Counted from the stretch's first letter, positions 7,332-16,201 are shown. The stretch: 35,881 bases of DNA from Pseudomonadota bacterium (GCA_030529235.1 JAUMXF010000006.1:9816-45696); one strand, 5' to 3'. Made by a program: numbers and translations. Notes: a model not told the origin generated them from the sequence alone.

Positions 7332-7878
7332 CGACGGTTTCGGCATCGCGGATGATGGCAATGGTCCTGCGCAGCTGATCCTCGGAAATCAGGCGTTCCG
7401 AGTGCAGCCAGTGGAATTTGCGGATTTCCTCTTCGGGATCGTTGCCGAAGTCGATGTCGCCGTACCACTCCAATAGTTGTTTCTTCCTGCGCTTGCTGAT
7501 TTCCTCCATGAGCGTATCGTACCGGCCGTCGCGGAGAAGAGATATTTCTCCGGCGTCGGAAGGCAGATAAACCACCTCCGCCCTGATCAGGGCGTGGGCG
7601 GCCAGACATGCGGGAGCGGCCAGCAGAAAGAGTGGTCCGTACGGGTCGGCATGCAGCAGGGCGTGGGCGGCCTGAACCAGACCCCAGAAGAACAGGGCCA
7701 CGGCACAGGCGAAAAGTGCGGCGTTCTGTTCCAGGCCGGAACCGGGCTCCATCCGGATGGAGCCGTAGGGGACTTCGAGCCTCTGGACTCCGTGCCAGTC
7801 CTTGCGGACGCAGATCAGGTTTTCCGCTTCGAAAACGAAGCTCGTGGAGAGAAGAGGGCTTTTCTGAACGATGCGCAT
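7291..7878 (-). CDS. Unknown protein with two membrane helices
   Basis: A protein of about 195 residues with no family I recognise. The N-terminal 50 residues are polar (LICVRKDWHGVQRLEVPYGSI). Then come two hydrophobic segments, roughly 54-76 (ALFACAVALFFWGLVQAAHALL) and 80-99 (PLFLLAAPACLAAHALI). A cytoplasmic-looking charged tail contains EEISKRRKKQLLEWYGDIDF and ends in an acidic C-terminus. The start at 7878 has a good AGGAGG eight bases upstream; the longer frame has none. The next gene (CofD-like) begins inside its last codons, so both probably form one transcript that starts after the terminator at 8007-8039. Nothing in the sequence indicates a catalytic role. Confidence 0.7.
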   Translation of the reverse strand: MRIVQKSPLLSTSFVFEAENLICVRKDWHGVQRLEVPYGSIRMEPGSGLEQNAALFACAVALFFWGLVQAAHALLHADPYGPLFLLAAPACLAAHALIRAEVVYLPSDAGEISLLRDGRYDTLMEEISKRRKKQLLEWYGDIDFGNDPEEEIRKFHWLHSERLISEDQLRRTIAIIRDAETVDGEEYSDPTPPHQ

Positions 7879-8006
7879 GCTCACGGCCTCCTGTTGCCGG
7901 GCGATACGGTGGCAGGGCGGAGGCGGTTCGTCAAGACGGGGAGACGACCGGGTCTTCCATATGGCCGAACGGCTTCGCCAGCGGAATGAATGGTTTCGCC
8001 AGGCAC

Positions 8007-8039
8007 AAAAAAGGCTTCCCCGCATGAGGAAGCCTTTTT
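8007..8039 (-). terminator. Intrinsic terminator after qmoD
   Basis: Arms AAGGCTTCC (8011-8019) and GGAAGCCTT (8028-8036) form a perfect 9-bp stem with an 8-nt loop. It is flanked by A-runs on one side and T-runs on the other. It lies 20 bp beyond the qmoD stop and would end the qmo transcript on the minus strand. The symmetric A/T flanks mean it could work in both directions. Confidence 0.85.
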
Positions 8040-8058
8040 CTACGTGGAGAAACCTCTC

Positions 8059-8733
8059 CTACCAGTTCGTGTCGGAGAAAGGATCCTGGGCTCCGCCGGA
8101 GAATCCGAAGTCATCTCCGGCCGCGGCTTCGGCCGGGGCTCCGGAGTCGTTCGCAGCGGCCGGAGCGGCACCAGCGGCGGCCGGGGCTGCGCCCGCCACG
8201 CCGGCGACCACCACGCCGGTCTTTTTCACTTCATCCACTTCCTTCAGCAGGGCTTCCAGCTTGCCCGTGAATTCCACGATGCGGGCTTCGGTGGTCACAA
8301 ACAGGGCTTCGGCCTCGCTTTTTTTCTGATCCTCGAATTCCTTCACCTTGGCGGACAACTCGGCGATTTTGGCTTCCTTGGCTTCCAGAGCCTTGGTCAG
8401 TTCCTCGACCTTGGCCGCCTTGGCGTTGATCTGGGCCTTGTAGTCGGCCAGCCTGGCGAACACCTCATCCACTTCGGTCTTGGCCTTGACGGGCATGGGG
8501 GCCACGGAGACGGACTGCCCCAGTTCGACGACCTGACCCTTGGACATTCTGGTCAGTTCCGGATGCTGTTCATAGATCCAGGCCTTGGCCAGGGCGGCGG
8601 CGAAGGGCGTGGAATCGGCGTCCAGGGTTTTCTGGGTCAGATATCCGAGCATCTCGGCCACGGAGGCGTTTTCGTCGCCCTTCAGGCAGGCCACAAACGT
8701 ATCCATGGGAAAAATCTTGCGGGCTTCAGACAT
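8059..8733 (-). CDS. qmoD: QmoD-like coiled-coil protein
   Basis: This 224-residue protein is encoded directly after qmoC, the place of the gene known in Desulfovibrio vulgaris as qmoD. Residues 1-75 form a folded N-terminal part. Residues 86-170 are a heptad-rich, Lys/Glu/Ala coiled coil (KVEELTKALEAKEAKIAEL). Residues 176-206 are an Ala/Pro-rich linker, and the tail ends in an acidic, aromatic GDDFGFSGG segment. There is no Cys pair, signal peptide or membrane span, so it is probably a soluble accessory or assembly factor and not an electron carrier. AAGGAGGA precedes the ATG. It is 18 bp from qmoC and is followed by a terminator, so it is the last gene of the unit. The function is inferred from context. 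Confidence 0.8.
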   Translation of the reverse strand: MSEARKIFPMDTFVACLKGDENASVAEMLGYLTQKTLDADSTPFAAALAKAWIYEQHPELTRMSKGQVVELGQSVSVAPMPVKAKTEVDEVFARLADYKAQINAKAAKVEELTKALEAKEAKIAELSAKVKEFEDQKKSEAEALFVTTEARIVEFTGKLEALLKEVDEVKKTGVVVAGVAGAAPAAAGAAPAAANDSGAPAEAAAGDDFGFSGGAQDPFSDTNW

Positions 8734-8751
8734 GGTGTCCTCCTTAAAAAA

Positions 8752-9978
8752 TTAAAGAACAAAGATTTTATCGTCGTCGATGAGTTTTTCGCCGATGGGC
8801 AGCCGCCCCACATACCGGGCATAGATGAGCGCCGTGGTCCGGTACACCAGATGCCCCAGCTTGGACCAGGGCAGGTAGGCGATAAGCATGAAGACGCTGA
8901 CCAGGTGTATGTAATAGGTGAAGTAGGCCAGATGCGCGGCCGCCGCCAGACGGAACACCTGTGCGCCGATGCCGGTCAGGGTCACGGCCCAGATCACGCC
9001 CAGCAGATACCAGTCGTAGTAGGACGATACGGACTTTTTGGAGTCCGCATTGAGCCGCCGCCGGGTGAGCAGGGTCAGGCCGGTCAGCAGCAGAATGGCG
9101 CCCACGTTGGCCAGGATCTTGACCGGGTGCCACAGGGGCATGGGTGTGTGCCCGATGGGGGCCAGGACGGATATGACCTTGCCGCCCCAATGGGTCACGG
9201 CCACGATGGAGGTCACGATGAAGCAGGCCAGAAAGCCGTAAAACAGGATCTGGTGCCCCTTGACCCGTTCTTCGTCCTCAGGCTCGTCCACGCAGTTCTT
9301 GAAACGGGAGTGCCGCAGGATGTCGTATCTGATGGTGTCGATGATGGCGTCCTTCAGGGAGGGCTTTTTGTAGCCGATGACAAAGGTCTGCGGCACCGAT
9401 TCTCTGAATCCGTCGATCATGTTCTTAATGCCCAGGGCGAAGCAGATCATCACGAAGATGGCCGTCAGCCCGAACAGGGGGTCGATGGTGAAGTCGCCGG
9501 GAAAGAGCAGGCCATAGATCACCTGGCCCTCTTCCGTGACCGGGAAGAACGAGCCTGTGATGGAGGCCCGGATCATCCAGATGATGGCCCAGATCACGGC
9601 GGGAATGCCCGCCAGAATGGGCAGGTATTTGGGCGAGCTCATCCACCTGCCGATGGCCGCGGGCGGCACCAGTTTGCGGTAGGTCATGTTGCGCAGGGCC
9701 CCCAGCAGATCGCCGGGTTTGGCGCCGCGCGGGCACAGGTCCGAGCAGGTGCCGCAGTTGTGGCAGAGCCAGATGTCGATGTCGTTCAGCAGCCTGTCCT
9801 TCAGCCCCCACTGGGCCCAGATCATTTCCTTGCGCGGATAGGGATTCTCGGCGGGAGACATGGGGCACGCGACGGAGCAGGTGGCGCACTGGTAGCATTT
9901 CTTCAGATCAACGCCGCCCACCTCCTGCAGTTCCTTGACGAACTGCAGGCAGGGCTCAATCCTTGTTGTTTTGGACAT
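8752..9978 (-). CDS. qmoC: Quinone-interacting membrane-bound oxidoreductase subunit C (QmoC)
   Basis: The 408-residue QmoC fuses an HdrC-like iron-sulfur domain to a NarI/HdrE-like membrane cytochrome b domain. Two [4Fe-4S] motifs are visible: C28-x2-C31-x2-C34-x3-C38 and C72-x2-C75-x2-C78-x3-C82. Six hydrophobic spans follow, starting at LPILAGIPAVIWAIIWMI (about 119-136) and ending near YYIHLVSVFMLIAYLP, with His residues available for haem b. It should take electrons from menaquinol and pass them through the Qmo complex to AprBA. AGGAGGA precedes the ATG. It lies 11 bp after qmoB and 18 bp before qmoD. Length and order match known Qmo operons. Confidence 0.95.
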   Translation of the reverse strand: MSKTTRIEPCLQFVKELQEVGGVDLKKCYQCATCSVACPMSPAENPYPRKEMIWAQWGLKDRLLNDIDIWLCHNCGTCSDLCPRGAKPGDLLGALRNMTYRKLVPPAAIGRWMSSPKYLPILAGIPAVIWAIIWMIRASITGSFFPVTEEGQVIYGLLFPGDFTIDPLFGLTAIFVMICFALGIKNMIDGFRESVPQTFVIGYKKPSLKDAIIDTIRYDILRHSRFKNCVDEPEDEERVKGHQILFYGFLACFIVTSIVAVTHWGGKVISVLAPIGHTPMPLWHPVKILANVGAILLLTGLTLLTRRRLNADSKKSVSSYYDWYLLGVIWAVTLTGIGAQVFRLAAAAHLAYFTYYIHLVSVFMLIAYLPWSKLGHLVYRTTALIYARYVGRLPIGEKLIDDDKIFVL

Positions 9979-9989
9979 ACACGCTCCTC

Positions 9990-12281
9990 CTAATATCCCT
10001 TGAACGGGTTGGGACCAAGCTTGACGATGTCCTCGACAAACTGGTCGATCAGCTCCGGCACCTTGTCATACTCGTCGATGGCGATCTGCAGCTGCTGGAC
10101 CCGTTCCGTCTCGATGCCGAGCTTGCCGAGCGTCTCGCCGATGTTGTCCATGCGCCGGTTGCACAGCTCCGAGCCCTTCACGAAGTGGCACTGATAATCC
10201 TCGCCGTATTTGCAGCCGAGAAGCAGGCAGCCGTCCGTTCCCTTGGACATGGCGTCCGCGATCCAGATGGTGTTGACGGAGCCCAGGCAGCGCACGGGCA
10301 CGATGCGGACATAGGGGCTCCATTTCCGGCCCCTGAGGGCGGCCATGTCCAGAGCCGGATAGGCGTCGTTCTCGCAGGCCAGGATGAGCATGCGCGGACC
10401 GCCCGCGGCCATGTCGTCGGGCACTTCCACCTGTTTGATCATGGAACCGATCTGGTCGACGTTGTAGTTGTCGAAGGAGATGACCCGCTCCGGGCACGCG
10501 CCCATGCAGGTGCCGCAGCGGCGGCAGCGCGAGGTGTTGGGCAGCGGATTGCCCTTTTCGTCTTCATCCAGCGCGCCGAAGGGACATTCTTCCGTGCAGC
10601 GTTTGCACTGCGTGCAGCGGACCATGTTGAACTTGGGATAGGACAGGTCGCCGGAGCGCGGATGCACAGCCATGCCCCGGTTGGCCGATTCCAGACACTG
10701 GATGGCCTTGAGGGCCGCTCCCGCCGCGTCCATTTCCGCCGCGGGAAGGGCCATGGGCTGCCGCACGGCTCCGGCCGCGTAGATGCCGGTGCGGCGCGTT
10801 TCGTACGGGAAGCAGATGTAGTTGGAGTCGGCATAACCCGAAAACAGGTTCAGGTCGGGCATGGCCGGGCCCTGCCTGTATTTGAGGCGCAGCACCGGAT
10901 CGAGAGCCGTGGTCGGAACCATGGCCGTGGGCAGCACCAGCATGTCCACTTCCATCTCCACCCTGGGGCCCAGAAGCGTGTCCTCCAGCACCACCACGAT
11001 GTCTCCGTCGCCGCCGTCCCGGACCTCGCTGAGCACGCCCTTGGTCATCATCACGCCGGGATCGTTCTGCGCGGCCTTGTAGTAGAGTTCGTTCAGGCCG
11101 GGCATCATCATGTGTTCGTACACGATCATGGCCACGCCGTCCGGGATGAATTCCCGCACATAGTTGGCCTGCTTCAGGGCCGCGAGCGAAGTCAGCTCCG
11201 ACGTGTAAGGCAGATGCCGGTAGGTGTCCTGCTTGATGAAATTGGTCTTGGGCGTGTCGCTTTCCTCTTTCTTCCCGGCGTCGGCCTGCGCCGCGGCGAG
11301 GGCTTCGGCCTCCTTGTCCGCGAAAGGTTCGAGCTTGTCGCCGAAGCCCGTCAGGAACATGATTTTCCTGGGTTTTTCACCGTCCGAGGGCCGGGTGATG
11401 GCGCCGCCCTTGGCCAGGGCCTCGAACTCGCGGGATGTGAGCACGTTTTTCAGCGTTCCGTATCCGAAGGGTTTCAGGAAAGAGGTGTCCTGCGGGACCC
11501 AGCCCGTGGCCACGACCACCGCGCCCACGGACAGTCCGCGTTCTTCGCCGTTCACGGACAGGGTGACTTCGTAGTTGCCCGGCGCGCCGCTGATGGCCTG
11601 CACTTCGCTGCTCAGCAGGATTTCAATCCTGTCGCAGGCCCGTACGTCGGCGATTTTCTGTTCCACTCCGGTGGAGTGGGCCGCGTCGTACGGATGTCTG
11701 AAGGGAGCGGTCTTGTACATGCCCACGGCCGCGCCGCCGAGAATATCCTTCTTTTCCACCAGGGTGACGTCGTATCCCACCGATGCCACATGCAAAGCCG
11801 CGGTCAGTCCGGCCCAGCCGCCGCCGATGACCAGAACCCGCCGCACGACCTCCAGGTCCTCCTTCTGCGGAATGCCGGACTTCTGCAGTTTGATGATGCC
11901 CATGTTCACGTAATCATTGGCCATCTTGTACAGAAGCTCCGGCGTCTGGCCGGGTACGGGTGCCTGGCCGGACGGGTCCGCGTAGCACAGCACGCACAGT
12001 TCGCGCAGGTTCACACGGTCCACCAGGATGTCCGCGCCGAACTGGTAGAAGTCCCAGTCCACACGGGGAGAGGAGCCGCAGACGCAGACCGCGTCGATGG
12101 CGCCCGCGTCGATGTCGGCCTGGATCATGGAATGTCCCTCGGAGCTCGCCAGGCAGGGATGTGTTTTGACCACGGGGCAGGCGTCACGCCATTTTTTCTG
12201 CACATCCTCGCACAGCTTCTGCAGATCGAGAGCGCCGCCGAGGCTTGCTTCGTCGAAATATACACCGATTTTGTCGGCCAT
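9990..12281 (-). CDS. qmoB: Quinone-interacting membrane-bound oxidoreductase subunit B (QmoB)
   Basis: The 763-residue protein combines an HdrA-like flavoprotein with a C-terminal MvhD-like domain. Cys residues in the first 100 positions (C35, C43, C66, C68, C96, C99) precede the FAD-binding GGGWAGL (153-159). Two ferredoxin-type [4Fe-4S] motifs follow at about 556-596 (CTQCKRCTEECP and CRRCGTCMGACP). The MvhD part (about 630-763) carries the paired Cys signatures CLGS, LLGCKYGEDYQCH and LCNRR, which bind a [2Fe-2S] cluster in that family. It is a soluble subunit of the Qmo complex relaying electrons between QmoC, QmoA and AprBA. GGGAGG precedes the ATG; it starts 3 bp after the qmoA stop. 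Confidence 0.95.
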   Translation of the reverse strand: MADKIGVYFDEASLGGALDLQKLCEDVQKKWRDACPVVKTHPCLASSEGHSMIQADIDAGAIDAVCVCGSSPRVDWDFYQFGADILVDRVNLRELCVLCYADPSGQAPVPGQTPELLYKMANDYVNMGIIKLQKSGIPQKEDLEVVRRVLVIGGGWAGLTAALHVASVGYDVTLVEKKDILGGAAVGMYKTAPFRHPYDAAHSTGVEQKIADVRACDRIEILLSSEVQAISGAPGNYEVTLSVNGEERGLSVGAVVVATGWVPQDTSFLKPFGYGTLKNVLTSREFEALAKGGAITRPSDGEKPRKIMFLTGFGDKLEPFADKEAEALAAAQADAGKKEESDTPKTNFIKQDTYRHLPYTSELTSLAALKQANYVREFIPDGVAMIVYEHMMMPGLNELYYKAAQNDPGVMMTKGVLSEVRDGGDGDIVVVLEDTLLGPRVEMEVDMLVLPTAMVPTTALDPVLRLKYRQGPAMPDLNLFSGYADSNYICFPYETRRTGIYAAGAVRQPMALPAAEMDAAGAALKAIQCLESANRGMAVHPRSGDLSYPKFNMVRCTQCKRCTEECPFGALDEDEKGNPLPNTSRCRRCGTCMGACPERVISFDNYNVDQIGSMIKQVEVPDDMAAGGPRMLILACENDAYPALDMAALRGRKWSPYVRIVPVRCLGSVNTIWIADAMSKGTDGCLLLGCKYGEDYQCHFVKGSELCNRRMDNIGETLGKLGIETERVQQLQIAIDEYDKVPELIDQFVEDIVKLGPNPFKGY

Positions 12282-12284
12282 GTC

Positions 12285-13526
12285 CTACCTCCCTCTCACC
12301 GTCTGGATCGCTTGCATGGCGGCGCCCGTGGCGGACTGGGCCGATTTGGTCACGTCCAGAGGTTGTTTGGCGCAGCCCGCCGCGAAAATGCCCTTGCCTC
12401 CGCCGTCCTGGATGAAGCCTTCGGCATCCATGGAAATGTCCAGAGGCAGGGGGGAATCGGCCAGACTGGGCTGCATGCCCGTGGCCAGCACCACGAGGTC
12501 GAAACGCTCCACCGACTTGGCCCCGGAAACGGCGTCCTCCACGGTCACCCAGACATCATCTCCGGTCTTGTCCCGGACCACGGCCGCGACCTTGCCCTTC
12601 ACCGCGCGGACGTTCTCGTCGGACAGTATTTTGCGGGCGAAATTCTCATACCGGCCGGGGGTGCGCAGATCGATGTAGTAAATGGTCACTTCCGCGTCCG
12701 GGTACTGCTCCCGGACATACTGGGCCTGCTTCAGGGAGGCCATGCAGCAGATGTACGAGCAGTAATGGAGATGATTTTCATCCCTCGACCCGGCGCACTG
12801 CACGAAAGCCACTTTCCGGGGCGCGTTTCCGTCGGACGGGCGCAGAATTTTTCCGTTCGTCGGTCCGAAGGGGGAAGCCAGGCGCTCCATCTGCATATTG
12901 GTGATGCAGTTTTCTATTTCTCCGGCACCGAGGTTGGTCAGCTTTTTCACGTCGTAGGGCTTCCAGCCCGTGGCGATGACAATGGAGCCGACGTTTAGGG
13001 TGATTTCCTTTTCTTCCTCGTTCAGGTCGAAGTAGCTGCATTTCTGGACTTTGGCCTTGTCGGCGGAGCTCAGCGCCGCCTTGTCCACGACGTACCGCTG
13101 GGGAAAGGCGAAGGGGGCGTCCATGTACACGGCTTTGCGAGTGCTCAGGCCAAAGTCGAAATCGTTGGGTACTTCCGCGTTCAGTTCTCCGCACAGGCCG
13201 GAAAGATCGGGACTGTTCGGTCCGGCGTGGCGGGGTCTGATACGCACCGTGACCTCATAGGCTCCCGGGGCGCCGTTTACCCTGGTCACTTCGGCCAGGG
13301 TGAAAAATTTGACCCTGGGGTTGTTCTTGATCCGTTGATACTGGATTTCCAGGCCGCATGAAGGCGGGCACAGCTTGGGAAAATATTTGTTCAGCTGCAT
13401 GACGCGTCCGCCCAGAAACGGAGTCTTCTCCACGATGAAGACTTCGTGACCGAGCTCGGCGGCTTCAAGGGCGGCGGTGAGTCCCGAAAATCCGCCGCCG
13501 ATGACAAGTATGCTGTTGCTAGCCAT
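12285..13526 (-). CDS. qmoA: Quinone-interacting membrane-bound oxidoreductase subunit A (QmoA)
   Basis: The 413-residue HdrA-like flavoprotein starts ASNSILVIGGGFSGL, with the FAD Rossmann motif GGGFSGL at 10-16 and a second flavin-related motif near VEKTPFLGGR (32-41). LCPPSCGLE (C53, C57) and CSYICCMASLKQ are HdrA/Qmo-typical Cys motifs. The ATG at 13526 is chosen over the upstream in-frame ATGs because GGGAGGA lies 5 bases before it and the FAD motif then starts in the usual place. The first gene of the qmo unit, it is separated from aprA by a strong terminator and has its own 120-bp upstream region with an inverted repeat. It should interact with AprBA on the cytoplasmic side. Confidence 0.95.
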   Translation of the reverse strand: MASNSILVIGGGFSGLTAALEAAELGHEVFIVEKTPFLGGRVMQLNKYFPKLCPPSCGLEIQYQRIKNNPRVKFFTLAEVTRVNGAPGAYEVTVRIRPRHAGPNSPDLSGLCGELNAEVPNDFDFGLSTRKAVYMDAPFAFPQRYVVDKAALSSADKAKVQKCSYFDLNEEEKEITLNVGSIVIATGWKPYDVKKLTNLGAGEIENCITNMQMERLASPFGPTNGKILRPSDGNAPRKVAFVQCAGSRDENHLHYCSYICCMASLKQAQYVREQYPDAEVTIYYIDLRTPGRYENFARKILSDENVRAVKGKVAAVVRDKTGDDVWVTVEDAVSGAKSVERFDLVVLATGMQPSLADSPLPLDISMDAEGFIQDGGGKGIFAAGCAKQPLDVTKSAQSATGAAMQAIQTVRGR

Positions 13527-13586
13527 GAAGATTCCTCCCAGAACGCTCATGTTGAAGGCCATAAAAATGAATAGAACGGTCCATGC

Positions 13587-13619
13587 ATGATCTATAACCA
13601 CCTGACCGCTACAGATCAT
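13587..13619 (-). promoter_or_regulatory. Inverted repeat upstream of qmoA (possible operator)
   Basis: Arms ATGATCTATAA and CTACAGATCAT (11 nt each, 9 positions complementary) are separated by 11 bp. The repeat lies 60-90 bp upstream of the qmoA start, between the aprA terminator and the gene, where a promoter is expected. It resembles no operator I can name. No convincing -35/-10 pair was found next to it. Confidence 0.35.
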
Positions 13620-13647
13620 ACGCAGACCATTCTATTTCCCGATACAG

Positions 13648-13680
13648 AAAAGGCTGCGGGCCGTCCCGCAGCCTTTTTTG
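13648..13680 (-). terminator. Intrinsic terminator after aprBA
   Basis: Arms AAAAGGCTGCGGG (13648-13660) and CCCGCAGCCTTTT (13665-13677) form a 13-bp perfect stem with a 4-nt loop, T-rich in both directions. It lies 9 bp past the aprA stop and should end the aprBA transcript before qmoA. Confidence 0.9.
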
Positions 13681-13688
13681 GCCCATAA

Positions 13689-15674
13689 CTAGTCAGGGAT
13701 GATCTGGTAGTAGTGTCTCTTGAAGATTTCAGTTTCACCGGTGGCCGGATTGAACTTGGAGTTCACGAAGCACTTCCACTTGGAATCGTCCAGGCCCATG
13801 AAATCCGCACGATAGTAGAAGCCGGGATAGCGGCTTTCCTGGCGGAAACGGATGTGCTGCATGTGCAGACGGACGGTCCACAGCCTGTGGTACTGTTCCC
13901 AGCAGCGGAGCAGTTCGTGCAGGTCGCGGGCGGCCAGCTTCTTGGAGTCCTCTTCGAGCATGTCGAGCAGGGTGAAGCCGGTGTCCAGCAGTTTCTCGGA
14001 CGTGGTGTACAGGGTCGCCACACCGCCGCCGTATTCATCGGTGGCCTTGATCAGGCGCATCATGAAGTTGTTGGGCGTGATGTAGTTGGGGTTGACCACA
14101 GGATCCGTGGAAGCGGCCTTGAATTCCTCGTAAGTGTACCAGGGCTGATAGATTTCCTTCTTCAGGGCTTCGGCGTCGAGGGTCAAAGTGGGCTTGAAGT
14201 CCTTGTGATCCAGAGCGTAGCGGACCAGCTGCTTGCCCACGATGCGGCCCTCGGCATGGGAACCGGAGGAGAATTTGTGGCCGGACGCGCCCACACCGTC
14301 GGCGCAGGTGAACAGGCCGTTGACCGTGGTCATGCGGTTATAGACTTTTCCGTTGTCGGCCTTGATCTTGTATTCTTCGGGAACCCAGTCCTCGTTCGGG
14401 CCGGACACCCAGATGCCGCAGCAGCCGGAGTGGGAGCCGAGCAGGTAGGGCTCGGTGGGCATGATTTCGGAGCCGCGTTCCTCGGGCTTGACGTTCATGG
14501 CCGCCCACAGGTTGGCCTGACCCACGCACATGTCAAGGAAGTCTTCCCAGGCTTCGGATTCGAGATGTTTCTGCTCGGCCTTGGAGAGTTCCTTGAAGGT
14601 AGTCTGCAGGGCGGTGGCCGTATCCATGTAGATGGGGCCGCGGCCTTCGCGCATTTCACGCAGCATCATGTGGTTGCGCAGACAGGTCGGGATGACGTGC
14701 CCCTTGGCGTAGCCGCGATCCTCGTAGGGCTTCAGCATGGCGCGGTTGGTCACGCAGTAGTCTTCGCCCTTGGCATTGGTGGCCTTGGCCTTGAACAGCA
14801 GGAACCACGCGCCGACCGGGCCGTAGCCGTCCTTGAAGCGGGCGGGCACGAAACGGTTTTCCATCATGGTCATCTCGGCGCCGACCTGCGCGCACATGGT
14901 ATAGGTGGAACCGGCGTTCCATACGGGATACCAGGCGCGTCCGAGACCCTCGCCGGTGGAGCGGGGCCGGTACACGTTGACCGCACCGCCGCAGGCCACG
15001 GACATGGCTTTGGCCTTGATGACATACACTTTGTTCTCGCGCACGGAGAAACCGACCGCACCGGCGATCTGGTTGGGCACCTTGGCGTCGAGGAGCAGCT
15101 TCACGATGAACAGGCGCTCGATGTAACGGTCGCTGCCCAGAGCGTTTTTGGCGGCCTCACCCACGATGACCTTGTAGGATTCGCCGTTGATCATGATCTG
15201 CCAGCGGCCGGAACGCACGGGGGCGTCGCCCTTGGCCAGAGCCAGACCTTCTTTCTTGGCCTGGGCGCCGTCCAGATTCTTGCCGTCTTTCTTGATCCAG
15301 CAGGGCAGCCCCCACTCTTCGAACAGGTGCACGGAATCGTCCACGTGACGGCCCAGGTCGAAGATCAGGTCTTCGCGGACCAGACCCATGAGGTCGGTGC
15401 GGACCATGCGCACATAGTCATCCGGCTCGTTTTCGCCGATGTAGGTGTTGATGGCCGAAAGACCCTGAGCCACCGCACCGCCGCGGTCGATGGCGGCCTT
15501 GTCCACCAGGAGCACTTTCACACCGGCCTTGTCGGCCCAGCGGCAGGCTTCGAATGCGGTTCCACAGTTGCCCATGCCGGCACCAACCATGAGAATATCG
15601 GTTTCAAGCTCCACTACTTCCGGCTCAGCCAGGGCCAAACCCTTGACCGTGTCTTTGACAGGAATCTGAGGCAT
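13689..15674 (-). CDS. aprA: Adenylylsulfate (APS) reductase subunit alpha
   Basis: The 661-residue FAD subunit of dissimilatory APS reductase reduces APS to sulfite and AMP in the cytoplasm. The FAD-binding GAGMGNCG lies at 31-38. Further signature stretches are VDKAAIDRGGAVAQGLSAIN, VACGGAVNVYRPRSTGEG, AQVGAEMTMMENRFVPARFKDG and GSHSGCCGIWVSGP. The length is normal for AprA (about 660). AGGAGG precedes the ATG. It is 38 bp downstream of aprB and is followed by a terminator. In sulfate reducers the reductive direction uses electrons delivered by QmoABC, whose genes lie next. No residue looks aberrant, and the neighbours (sat, qmo) fit the reductive pathway. Confidence 0.98.
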   Translation of the reverse strand: MPQIPVKDTVKGLALAEPEVVELETDILMVGAGMGNCGTAFEACRWADKAGVKVLLVDKAAIDRGGAVAQGLSAINTYIGENEPDDYVRMVRTDLMGLVREDLIFDLGRHVDDSVHLFEEWGLPCWIKKDGKNLDGAQAKKEGLALAKGDAPVRSGRWQIMINGESYKVIVGEAAKNALGSDRYIERLFIVKLLLDAKVPNQIAGAVGFSVRENKVYVIKAKAMSVACGGAVNVYRPRSTGEGLGRAWYPVWNAGSTYTMCAQVGAEMTMMENRFVPARFKDGYGPVGAWFLLFKAKATNAKGEDYCVTNRAMLKPYEDRGYAKGHVIPTCLRNHMMLREMREGRGPIYMDTATALQTTFKELSKAEQKHLESEAWEDFLDMCVGQANLWAAMNVKPEERGSEIMPTEPYLLGSHSGCCGIWVSGPNEDWVPEEYKIKADNGKVYNRMTTVNGLFTCADGVGASGHKFSSGSHAEGRIVGKQLVRYALDHKDFKPTLTLDAEALKKEIYQPWYTYEEFKAASTDPVVNPNYITPNNFMMRLIKATDEYGGGVATLYTTSEKLLDTGFTLLDMLEEDSKKLAARDLHELLRCWEQYHRLWTVRLHMQHIRFRQESRYPGFYYRADFMGLDDSKWKCFVNSKFNPATGETEIFKRHYYQIIPD

Positions 15675-15712
15675 ATGTTCCTCCTGAAATTTCTTGCGTT
15701 AAAGGCGCTGGT

Positions 15713-16201
15713 TTAGGCGACGGCGGACTTGAACTTGACCTTCATGTCCGCTTCGGTGACCTCGAATTTCTTGCTCAGAGCTTCCTTCGGAGCCTTCAGG
15801 CTGGTCTCGGTGAAGAGCAGCTCGTTTTCCAGATCAGCGCCTTCGGGCTTGCCTTCATAGGGTTTGATGGAACCCTCAACGGTGGTGCGGATGGGGAACT
15901 TGAAGCGTTTTACCTCGCCATTGCGGAACTGTACGGTCCACATGATGTCCTCGGCGCCGCGCAGCGGAATACAGGTGCCGCCCATGGGAGCGAAGTCGGC
16001 GTAGGGCCGGGCCGTGATGGCACCCTGCGGACAGATTTTCACGCAGGAATAGCATTCCCAGCATGCTGCCGGCTCCTGATTGTAGGCTTTCATTTCCGTC
16101 GGGTCCAAGATCATCAGATCGTTGGGACAGATGTACATGCAGGCAGTTTTTTCACCGCCCTTGCACCCATCACACTTTGCTGGATCAACAAAGGTAGGCA
16201 T
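15713..16201 (-). CDS. aprB: Adenylylsulfate (APS) reductase subunit beta
   Basis: The 162-residue iron-sulfur subunit of APS reductase has two [4Fe-4S] clusters, visible as C10-x2-C13-x7-C21-x3-C25 and C47-x2-C50-x2-C53-x3-C57. The long spacing in the first motif (KCDGCKGGEKTACMYIC) is typical of AprB. The C-terminal 70 residues form the extension that wraps around AprA in the family. It passes electrons from the Qmo complex to the AprA flavin. GGAGGA precedes the ATG at 16201. It is the first gene of the aprBA unit, with a promoter about 80-110 bp upstream. Confidence 0.98.
   Translation of the reverse strand: MPTFVDPAKCDGCKGGEKTACMYICPNDLMILDPTEMKAYNQEPAACWECYSCVKICPQGAITARPYADFAPMGGTCIPLRGAEDIMWTVQFRNGEVKRFKFPIRTTVEGSIKPYEGKPEGADLENELLFTETSLKAPKEALSKKFEVTEADMKVKFKSAVA

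Noticed and set aside
13527-13619. N-terminal extension of qmoA to 13619
   Set aside because: It would precede the FAD motif with a hydrophobic non-family segment and bypass the strong GGGAGGA ribosome site at 13526.
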